Shown here: in pieces, positions 7,671 to 13,124 of the stretch
Numbering within the stretch: the first letter of the stretch is position 1
Layout: the number at the start of each line of letters is the position of its first letter
Assembly (NCBI GenBank): GCA_043800975.1
Contig: JAZDMK010000346.1
Span: 1 to 13,970 of the forward strand
Length of the DNA: 13,970 nt
Direction of reading: 5' to 3'
Origin: JAZDMK01 sp043800975
Lineage (GTDB): Bacteria; Bacteroidota; Bacteroidia; Bacteroidales; JAHJDW01
Translations under genes and position numbers: made by a program
Notes under the pieces: generated by a model
Told to the model about the DNA's origin: nothing
Database searches by the model: none
What the model saw: the letters and a program-made list of their open reading frames with translations, nothing else

Positions 7671-9104
7671 ATGAGCGAAGATTTTGACCGCTTTGATGAT
7701 GATGATAACAGCGACGAGCACCTTCTCGAAATAGCAGATCGTTTTGAGCGTATGCTTGCGCTCGGGAACGAAATGTATCTCGATGTGGAGGATTTTGAGG
7801 ATTTAATTGAACATTTTTATTATCAGAATAACCTTCCCAAAGCCATACGTGTAGCGGATATTGCATCACGGCAGCACCCGCATGTATTGGTTTTCAAATT
7901 AAAAAAAGCACAACTGCTTGCTTCTACAAACCGCCCTGAAAAGGCGCTTGAGTTACTTTCACAGGCTGAACGTGTGGAACCCAGCAACAGCGAAATTTAT
8001 CTGACGCGCGGAGCAATCTTCAGTCAGATGAACCGCTCGGAAGATGCCATTGATGAATACCGCAAAGCAGTCCGTAATTCTGAAGAACCGGATGAAGTTT
8101 ATACAAGTATTGCGATTGAATATGAAAATCTTGGCGAATACGATAAAGCGATCAAATATTTAAAACTCGCTATTGACAAGAATCCTGAAAACGAAGGCGC
8201 TTTGTATGAAATTGCTTTTTGTTATGAAGCCAATTCCCGCTTTGATGATAGTGTTGATTATTTCAATCATTACCTCGATAAAAATCCCTTCTCTGCTCCT
8301 GCCTGGTATAATCTCGGAATCGCATACGACAATTTGAGTCTACACGAAAAAGCCATTGATGCATTTGATTTTGCGATTGCAATCAATGACACTTATATCA
8401 CTGCCTATTTCAACAAGGCAATCAGTCTTTCGAGCCTGAAACGCTATGATGATGCGATAGCCGTGTATGAAGATACTTTTGAATTTGATCAGCCCAGCGG
8501 TCTTACTTTTTATTTTATCGGTGAATGTTTCGAGAAACAGCAGCGCTTTGCAGAAGCTTTGTTTAATTATCAGAAAGCTATTGATCTGGATAATTCACTG
8601 GGCATTGCATGGTCAGGAGCAGCAGTCGCAATGGATGAATTGGGGCGCTTACCTCAGGCTATAAATTATGCATCCAAAAGTACTTTGATCGATCCTGAAA
8701 ATGCTGATTTCTTTTACATACTGGGTGACCTCTATCTGAAGGCCGGTGATATTGACAAAGCCGTTCATTCGTATGAACAGGTTTTAGAAATGGATTCTCA
8801 GAATTTTGAAATTTACATTGACCTTGCAGAAGTGTATTACAAGCACGTAGATATTTTTAAAGCCCTCGAATTGTTGCGTACCGGAATTTCCCGATTACCG
8901 GGTCAGCCTGATCTTCACTTTTTTCTTGCCGGACTTCTTTTCCTGCAAGGCAAAACCGGTGAAGCATCCGACAATCTTGAAACAGCACTTGGCCTTGATT
9001 TCTCTTTACACACACGTTTCATTGACGAATTCCCTGAATTATCAGCCAACGAAATTGTTTTAAACCTGATCGACTTTTACAAACAAAAAAATAATCAAGC
9101 ATGA
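7671..9104 (+). CDS. Tetratricopeptide repeat protein
   Basis: The product is 477 aa from ATG 7671 and begins with a very acidic stretch (MSEDFDRFDDDDNSDEH). No signal peptide or membrane segment is visible, so it is probably cytoplasmic. From about residue 50 to 460 it is an almost continuous run of some eleven to twelve TPRs, with typical pairs such as AIEYENLGEYDKAIKYLKLA and AWYNLGIAYDNLSLHEKAID and inter-repeat DPEN or NPEN turns. TPR superhelices bind peptides or partner proteins; the partner is unknown. An in-frame upstream ATG at 7524 would add 49 residues rich in Phe and Leu, but the promoter falls inside that stretch. The stop overlaps the start of the ComA-family gene by 4 bp (ATGA), so the two are translationally coupled. 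Confidence 0.9.
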   Translation: MSEDFDRFDDDDNSDEHLLEIADRFERMLALGNEMYLDVEDFEDLIEHFYYQNNLPKAIRVADIASRQHPHVLVFKLKKAQLLASTNRPEKALELLSQAERVEPSNSEIYLTRGAIFSQMNRSEDAIDEYRKAVRNSEEPDEVYTSIAIEYENLGEYDKAIKYLKLAIDKNPENEGALYEIAFCYEANSRFDDSVDYFNHYLDKNPFSAPAWYNLGIAYDNLSLHEKAIDAFDFAIAINDTYITAYFNKAISLSSLKRYDDAIAVYEDTFEFDQPSGLTFYFIGECFEKQQRFAEALFNYQKAIDLDNSLGIAWSGAAVAMDELGRLPQAINYASKSTLIDPENADFFYILGDLYLKAGDIDKAVHSYEQVLEMDSQNFEIYIDLAEVYYKHVDIFKALELLRTGISRLPGQPDLHFFLAGLLFLQGKTGEASDNLETALGLDFSLHTRFIDEFPELSANEIVLNLIDFYKQKNNQA

Positions 9105-9898
9105 ATTTTACTATTCCGTACTTACCTGAACGCACTGAAAAACCCCGCGAATCCGGAGTCAACATGGTTATGGACAAAGGACTCAGTTTGCGTGAAGCTG
9201 AAGATTTGATTTCATCATCTGGCCACTTGGTCGATCTTCTCAAACTTGGATTTGGCACTGCATTCGTTACTCCAAATTTGGAAGAGAAAATTAAATTGTA
9301 TCAAAAAGCAAACTTCAATGTTTATTTTGGAGGAACTTTTTTTGAAGCTTTTATAGCTCGCGGAATGTTTAAGGAATATGTAAAAATCGTCAACAAATAT
9401 CACATCAGCCATTGCGAAGTTTCGGATGGATCCATAAAAATTGATCACAAAGACAAATGCAAATTTATCCATACGCTTGCAAAAGATTTTACCGTTTTAT
9501 CGGAAGTTGGATCAAAAGAAGCCGGTGTTTTCATCAGCCCTAATCGCTGGATCAGCATGATGCAGAATGAACTCGATTCCGGCGCCTGGAAAGTAATTGC
9601 CGAAGCACGTGAAAGCGGAAACGTAGGCATTTATCGTCCCAATGGAAGTGCACATGTGGCTCTTGTAAATAAAATTCTTGCTAAAATTCCAATTGAAAAA
9701 ATAATCTGGGAAGCACCTCAGAAATCGCAACAGATTTGGTTTGTAAAACAATTTGGTGCCAATGTAAATATTGGAAATGTGGCAACCAACGAAGTGATTT
9801 CTCTGGAAACAATCCGTATCGGATTACGCGGAGATACCTTCCTGACTTTCCTTCCCGCTGATCTTCGTGATAAACTTCAACAAAATTTAACCGATTAA
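9101..9898 (+). CDS. comA: Phosphosulfolactate synthase (ComA family)
   Basis: This 265-aa cytoplasmic TIM-barrel enzyme belongs to the family that adds sulfite to phosphoenolpyruvate to give (R)-2-phospho-3-sulfolactate. Family landmarks are MVMDKGLSL (22-30), VDLLKLGFGTAFV (44-56), YFGGTFFEAF (75-84), CEVSDGSI (105-112) and LSEVGSKE (133-140). Length is slightly above the archaeal ComA of about 250 aa. In methanogens the product leads to coenzyme M; no other coenzyme M gene is visible here, so another sulfonate end product, such as sulfolactate or a precursor of sulfonolipids, is an inference. It overlaps the TPR gene by 4 bp and is followed after 6 bp by dedA. Bacteroidota homologues of this family are known, but the role is unsettled. 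Confidence 0.87.
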   Translation: MNFTIPYLPERTEKPRESGVNMVMDKGLSLREAEDLISSSGHLVDLLKLGFGTAFVTPNLEEKIKLYQKANFNVYFGGTFFEAFIARGMFKEYVKIVNKYHISHCEVSDGSIKIDHKDKCKFIHTLAKDFTVLSEVGSKEAGVFISPNRWISMMQNELDSGAWKVIAEARESGNVGIYRPNGSAHVALVNKILAKIPIEKIIWEAPQKSQQIWFVKQFGANVNIGNVATNEVISLETIRIGLRGDTFLTFLPADLRDKLQQNLTD

Positions 9899-9904
9899 TT
9901 GTAT

Positions 9905-10531
9905 ATGGGCATTACTGAATTTTTAGCTGGATACATCGTTGCTTTTATTGCAAGCACAGGCTACTGGAGTGTTTTTATTTTAATGGTTATGGAAAGCATG
10001 GTTTTTCCGATTCCCAGTGAAGCCGTGATGCCATTCGCCGGATTTCTGATTGCTGATGGACAGTTTACTTTTGCCGGTGTTATCATTGTGTCTACTTTAG
10101 GAAGTATTGTTGGTTCACTGATTTCCTACTATCTGGGTGCCTGGGGCGGTCGTCCCATTGTTGAGAAATGGGGTAAATACCTGCTTCTGGAAAAACATCA
10201 GCTCGATATGACCGAAAAGTTTTTTGCAAAGCGAGGCGAAATCACAATATTTATATGCCGCTTCATTCCTATCGTTCGTCACTTAATTTCTATTCCAGCC
10301 GGAATGGGAAAGATGAATATCTGGCGTTTTATTATTTATACTGCGATTGGCGCTGCCATGTGGAACGCTTTCCTGACATGGGTTGGCTTCGAACTCAAAA
10401 ACAAATGGGATGAAGTGATGAAATACAGTGGCACTGTTGACATTTTTGTTCTCATTGCTCTTATTCTCGTTGTCATTTATTACATCTATAGTTTTCTTAA
10501 GAATCGCAAGCGCCGCAAAATGCAGGCTTAA
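9905..10531 (+). CDS. DedA family inner-membrane protein
   Basis: The 208-aa product carries the DedA (SNARE-associated) domain. The re-entrant loop motif FPIPSEAVMPFAGFL (34-48, Glu39) and the second motif RFIPIVRHLISIPAGMGKM (119-137) hold the conserved acidic residue and the arginines Arg119 and Arg125 expected in the family. A C-terminal helix (about 176-198) and a basic KNRKRRK tail follow. Several DedA proteins move undecaprenyl phosphate back across the inner membrane; others export lipids, so the substrate here is inferred. The ATG at 9905 is preferred to an in-frame TTG at 9899. The gene starts 6 bp after the ComA-family stop and ends 2 bp before aroE, so it is inside the operon. Confidence 0.92.
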   Translation: MGITEFLAGYIVAFIASTGYWSVFILMVMESMVFPIPSEAVMPFAGFLIADGQFTFAGVIIVSTLGSIVGSLISYYLGAWGGRPIVEKWGKYLLLEKHQLDMTEKFFAKRGEITIFICRFIPIVRHLISIPAGMGKMNIWRFIIYTAIGAAMWNAFLTWVGFELKNKWDEVMKYSGTVDIFVLIALILVVIYYIYSFLKNRKRRKMQA

Positions 10532-10533
10532 TC

Positions 10534-11274
10534 ATGCGTACATTCGGATTAATCGGTTTTCCGCTGGAGCATTCTTTTTCAGCAAAATATTTTAATGAGA
10601 AATTTGCAAAAGAAAATGTGGATGCCGTTTTTAATTTGTATCCCATTCAATACATGGAAGAGCTTCCTCAGCTGATTGAAGAAAACAAAGATTTGAAAGG
10701 CCTTAGCGTAACGATATCCTACAAAGAAAAAGTAATTCCATTTCTGAATGAACTCAGTGAAGAAGCACAAAAAATTGGTGCTGTCAACTGCATTCGTATC
10801 GACCGCAACGAAAATGTAATTTTTCTGAAAGGCTTTAATACCGATGCGCATGGCTTCAGGCAGGCGATTGGTCCTTTTCTGGAATCGCATCACAATGCAG
10901 CTTTGATTCTCGGGAATGGTGGCGCAGCCAAAGCAGTGCACTTTGTGCTTACAGGCATGGGCATTGCATGCCGCATGGTCAGCCGTTTTCCGAAAGATGA
11001 AACCGTTTTTTCTTATACCGACTTGAATCAGAATATTCTTTCTGCGTTTAAATTAATTGTGAATACAACACCTTTGGGTATGTTCCCTGATATTGATGAA
11101 GCACCTTCGCTTCCTTACGAATTTATTACAGAAAACCATTTTTGTTTTGATGTGGTTTACAATCCCGCGCAAACCCAATTCATGAAAAACTGCGCAGCCC
11201 GAGGTGCCATGACCGAGAACGGCTACAACATGCTCTGCCTGCAGGCTGAGAAGGCGTGGGAGATTTGGAAGTAA
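10534..11274 (+). CDS. aroE: Shikimate dehydrogenase
   Basis: The 246-aa enzyme reduces 3-dehydroshikimate to shikimate with NADPH in the cytoplasm, towards chorismate and aromatic amino acids. It is compact compared with about 270 aa in E. coli. Visible motifs are the shikimate-binding HSFSAKY (13-19), the catalytic Lys64 in VTISYKEKV, GAVNCI (82-87), the catalytic Asp104 in GFNTDAHG, the nucleotide-binding GNGGAAKAV (127-135), NTTPLGMFP, DVVYNP and the closing ENGYNMLCLQAEKAWEIW. The loop usually reads VTIPxK; here Pro is replaced by Ser62, although the catalytic Lys is kept. It is the last gene of the operon, 2 bp after dedA, and is followed by a hairpin at 11294-11323. Confidence 0.93.
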   Translation: MRTFGLIGFPLEHSFSAKYFNEKFAKENVDAVFNLYPIQYMEELPQLIEENKDLKGLSVTISYKEKVIPFLNELSEEAQKIGAVNCIRIDRNENVIFLKGFNTDAHGFRQAIGPFLESHHNAALILGNGGAAKAVHFVLTGMGIACRMVSRFPKDETVFSYTDLNQNILSAFKLIVNTTPLGMFPDIDEAPSLPYEFITENHFCFDVVYNPAQTQFMKNCAARGAMTENGYNMLCLQAEKAWEIWK

Positions 11275-11293
11275 ACTTTGGAAGCATACAAAG

Positions 11294-11323
11294 GCTCTTT
11301 TCTCAAACTTACGGAAAGAGAGC
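11294..11323 (+). terminator. Imperfect hairpin after aroE
   Basis: GCTCTTTTC (11294-11302) pairs with GAAAGAGAGC (11314-11323), with one bulged base and an 11-nt loop. It starts about 20 bp after the aroE stop. An AT-rich but not T-rich tail follows, so it is a plausible weak terminator or mRNA 3'-end stabiliser. Confidence 0.4.
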
Positions 11324-11328
11324 TAAAA

Positions 11329-11742
11329 TCATAACATATTGACATTCAACATTTGCACAATGGCGTGACTACTTCGCACAGCCGTCTGGCTGCTTCGCAT
11401 TACCATCTGACTATTTCGCATTGAGGCGTGACTGATTCGCAAAATCGTCTGACTATTTCGCATTATGGCGTGACTGGCTTGCATAGCGCTCTGACCGTGA
11501 TGCTGAGTGGCATGGCAGATTGGCGGAGATATCTGACTGCTTCGCATTATGTCGTGACTGACTTGCATAGCTCTCTGACCGTGATGCGGAGAGGCGCGGC
11601 GGGTTGGCGGAGATATCTGACTGCTTCGCATTATTGCGTGACAGGTTCGCATAGCCCTCTGACTGCTTCGCATTATGCTGTGACTACTTTGCACAGCCGT
11701 CTGGCTGCTTCGCATTGAGGCGTGGCTAGTATGCATAGCCAT
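11329..11742 (-). CDS. Doubtful heptapeptide-repeat ORF across the 21-bp array
   Basis: The minus strand is open across the whole array from ATG 11742 to TGA 11329 (137 aa), and the frame stays open upstream to 11811. The translation repeats seven residues such as SHAIMRS and SQTAVRS, rich in Ser, His, Gln, Met and Arg. Against coding: base changes between units do not favour third positions, the repeated Arg codon is CGA and the Ile codon ATA, there is no promoter or start context, and no known domain. The opposite strand is broken by TGA in two units. An exact multiple of three keeps any stop-free frame open, so openness alone is weak evidence. It is reported only as a possibility. Confidence 0.15.
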   Translation of the reverse strand: MAMHTSHASMRSSQTAVQSSHSIMRSSQRAMRTCHAIMRSSQISPPTRRASPHHGQRAMQVSHDIMRSSQISPPICHATQHHGQSAMQASHAIMRNSQTILRISHASMRNSQMVMRSSQTAVRSSHAIVQMLNVNML

Positions 11743-11748
11743 CTGACT
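11350..11748. repeat. 21-bp tandem repeat array, 19 units, no indels
   Basis: Nineteen consecutive units, each exactly 21 bp, fill this interval. On the plus strand most units contain TTCGCAT or TTGCATAG in the first half and end in GTGACT or CTGACT. Two subtypes largely alternate, giving a 42-bp dimer: one ends CGTGACT, the other TCTGACT. Units at 11497-11538 and 11581-11622 are a third, more GC-rich type containing TTGGCGGAGATATCTGACT. Divergence between units is high, concentrated at unit positions 1-3 and about 11-15, yet unit length never changes. GC is about 50%, above its surroundings. No other copy is in the window. The unit equals seven codons and two turns of B-DNA. Whether it is a protein-coding, DNA-binding or inert minisatellite cannot be settled here. 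Confidence 0.93.
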
Positions 11749-11831
11749 GCTCGCAGAGTGAAATGGCGGGTACGCATAACCGCCTGTAAGGGACTCAATA
11801 TTATATGGCGGCTACACATGGTGAAATGACA
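11749..11831. repeat. Degenerate extension of the 21-bp array
   Basis: Beyond the regular array, decayed units can still be traced. GTACGCATAACCGCC (from 11770) echoes the TTCGCATAGCC type, and later segments contain ATTATATGGCGG and CATGGTGAAATGACA. Spacing is less regular and the match is poor. GGCGG (11765-11769) and CCGCC (11780-11784) form a small hairpin. Confidence 0.45.
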
Positions 11832-11851
11832 ATGACACATGGTCCAGAAAA

Positions 11852-11873
11852 AGCTATGCATGAAAGCATGGCT
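11852..11873 (+). terminator. Hairpin with short T-rich tail
   Basis: AGCTATGC (11852-11859) pairs with GCATGGCT (11866-11873), eight pairs with one T-G wobble and a six-base loop. GGTTTGCGTTTT follows on the plus strand, so it could stop rightward transcription through the array. Confidence 0.3.
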
Positions 11874-11976
11874 GGTTTGCGTTTTACCGTATCCGTTTCA
11901 TATTGTGATACTAGCAGAGCGTCCTAACAAGGAAGGATATAAAAATGTTACGCTACTTTTATTTTTCCTGTAAAAA

Positions 11977-11989
11977 CGCGCGGAGCGCG
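11977..11989. repeat. Perfect short palindrome CGCGC-GGA-GCGCG
   Basis: A five-base perfect stem closes a GGA triloop within AT-rich sequence. Its GC-rich arms resemble in style the hairpin at 1359-1386, but the sequences are not clearly homologous. Confidence 0.4.
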
Positions 11990-12020
11990 GAAATGAAATT
12001 TTGTAAAGCTTGAGTATTTA

Positions 12021-12046
12021 TGGTCGCTGTCTGAAGACAACGACCA
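12021..12046. repeat. Near-perfect 26-bp palindrome, terminator or protein-binding site
   Basis: TGGTCG (12021-12026) pairs with CGACCA (12041-12046). After one C-A mismatch, TGTC (12028-12031) pairs with GACA (12036-12039) around a TGAA loop. Eleven of twelve positions in the arms match if the T-A pair closing the loop is counted. It lies 112 bp beyond the porP stop, between convergent operons. No T-run follows on either strand, so a factor-independent terminator is not proven. Confidence 0.5.
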
Positions 12047-12061
12047 ACGATATTAATCAAA

Positions 12062-12114
12062 GAAGCGAAACATTGGAGAATGGGTATTTTAAATGTTCCA
12101 CATTCGCTCTTCTT
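12062..12114 (-). terminator. Bulged inverted repeat downstream of porP
   Basis: GAAG, CGAA and ACATT at 12062-12074 pair in order with AATGT, TTCG and CTTC at 12092-12114 (thirteen pairs), with bulges of two and about six bases on the right arm. It starts 44 bp beyond the porP stop and could end the leftward transcript. Significance over chance has not been computed. Confidence 0.3.
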
Positions 12115-12157
12115 TATCATCCATTAGCACGCTATAACTTCGCGTAAATGTGAAACA

Positions 12158-13114
12158 TTACTTATTAAACACCACCGCAAATTCAAGCCCGCCAAGGGTG
12201 TGCGTGTACTCCTTCAAATACGAAACAGTCATGTCGTAACTCAGCAGATAGGAAACATTTTTATAGCGGAATCCGGCATTGAAGATCGCTGCATCTTTGA
12301 TTCTGTAGTTAAACCCTAACATACCGGTCATTTCCTTGTCTTTGAAATCATACATCAGGTTGATGCCCGGCATAATTTCAGTGGCCGTGCGCTGTTTCAT
12401 GAAAAGAAATTTCGGATTAATGGTGAAGTCTTCATTCACTAAATATCTAGCGCCGGCATGTAGCAGATACTTCAGAGGCAGGTGCGAATCAGGGCTTCCG
12501 CAGAACGACTGCTTGGGATACGTAATATGAGAAATGGTAAATCCGGCATACGGAAATAATTTATCCTCATTGTAGGCACCTTCATAATAAATACCATAAT
12601 TTACTTCAGGCAGCAGCCTGTGCAGGTTTGCAAAATTTTCGCCACTGGGTAAATCAGGATCAAAATTTCCATTGTCGTATTGATTATCAAAAACAAGTTT
12701 GTAATCCTTTGTGCTTTTATTAATCAGCCCCAGTTGCAAACCAGTATACAGTTTCAGTTTTTTCTGTCCCGGTTCAGAAATGCGATACGCACCCGATAAA
12801 ACAAAACTAAAGGAATTAAAAAACTGCGATGCATCATCATTAATGATATAGCCACCCACGCCCCATCGTTCATTCAAATACATATCGTACGAAAATGTGG
12901 TCGTGGTATAGTTACATCCCGCAGGGCTCCACTGGCTGCGGAACTGCGTGGCACCCCTGTATTTTTGTTCATCGAACATTCCCGTGAGTGAAGGATTCAA
13001 AATAACAGGTGCTGCATCATATTGTGATAAATGAAGATCCTGTGCACAGATTCTGCCTGCTGCTGTGATGAGCATCAGAACTGCTATTGCTGAAATTGTT
13101 TTTTTCGTTTTCAT
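12158..13114 (-). CDS. PorP/SprF family T9SS outer-membrane protein
   Basis: The 318-aa product has a signal peptide (to about ICAQ, residues 22-25), then the family opening DLHLSQYDAAPVILNPSLTGMF and a FRSQWSPAG segment. The remainder is a series of amphipathic strands with typical turns (YRISEPGQKKLKLYTGLQLGL, GARYLVNEDFTINPKFLF split over the middle) ending LEFAVVFNK, consistent with an outer-membrane beta-barrel. PorP/SprF proteins are needed for export or surface display of T9SS substrates with type B sorting domains, and are commonly encoded beside them. Here it starts 10 bp after the stop of a PKD/type B substrate gene in the same direction, so they are probably co-transcribed and act as a pair. 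Which of several PorP paralogues this is cannot be told. Confidence 0.92.
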   Translation of the reverse strand: MKTKKTISAIAVLMLITAAGRICAQDLHLSQYDAAPVILNPSLTGMFDEQKYRGATQFRSQWSPAGCNYTTTTFSYDMYLNERWGVGGYIINDDASQFFNSFSFVLSGAYRISEPGQKKLKLYTGLQLGLINKSTKDYKLVFDNQYDNGNFDPDLPSGENFANLHRLLPEVNYGIYYEGAYNEDKLFPYAGFTISHITYPKQSFCGSPDSHLPLKYLLHAGARYLVNEDFTINPKFLFMKQRTATEIMPGINLMYDFKDKEMTGMLGFNYRIKDAAIFNAGFRYKNVSYLLSYDMTVSYLKEYTHTLGGLEFAVVFNK

Positions 13115-13124
13115 CTCTCTGAAT

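Larger units (their letters stand above)
11832..12157. other. Gene-free intergenic stretch with several hairpins
   Basis: No plausible coding region, tRNA or known RNA was recognised in these 326 bases between the array and the porP stop. It is AT-rich apart from short GC-rich palindromes, listed separately at 11852-11873, 11977-11989, 12021-12046 and 12062-12114. The clustering of inverted repeats between convergent operons fits transcription termination from both sides or a non-coding relic. Confidence 0.6.

Noticed and set aside
11428..11718. Plus-strand protein through the 21-bp array
   Set aside because: It is bounded by the TGA in the CATTGAGGCG units, has no start context or family match, and exists only because the repeat length is a multiple of three.
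11350..11748. CRISPR array
   Set aside because: The units are contiguous with no unique spacers between conserved repeats, and no cas gene is present.
11275..12157. tRNA or other known structured RNA
   Set aside because: No cloverleaf, CCA end or recognisable riboswitch core was found; only isolated hairpins.
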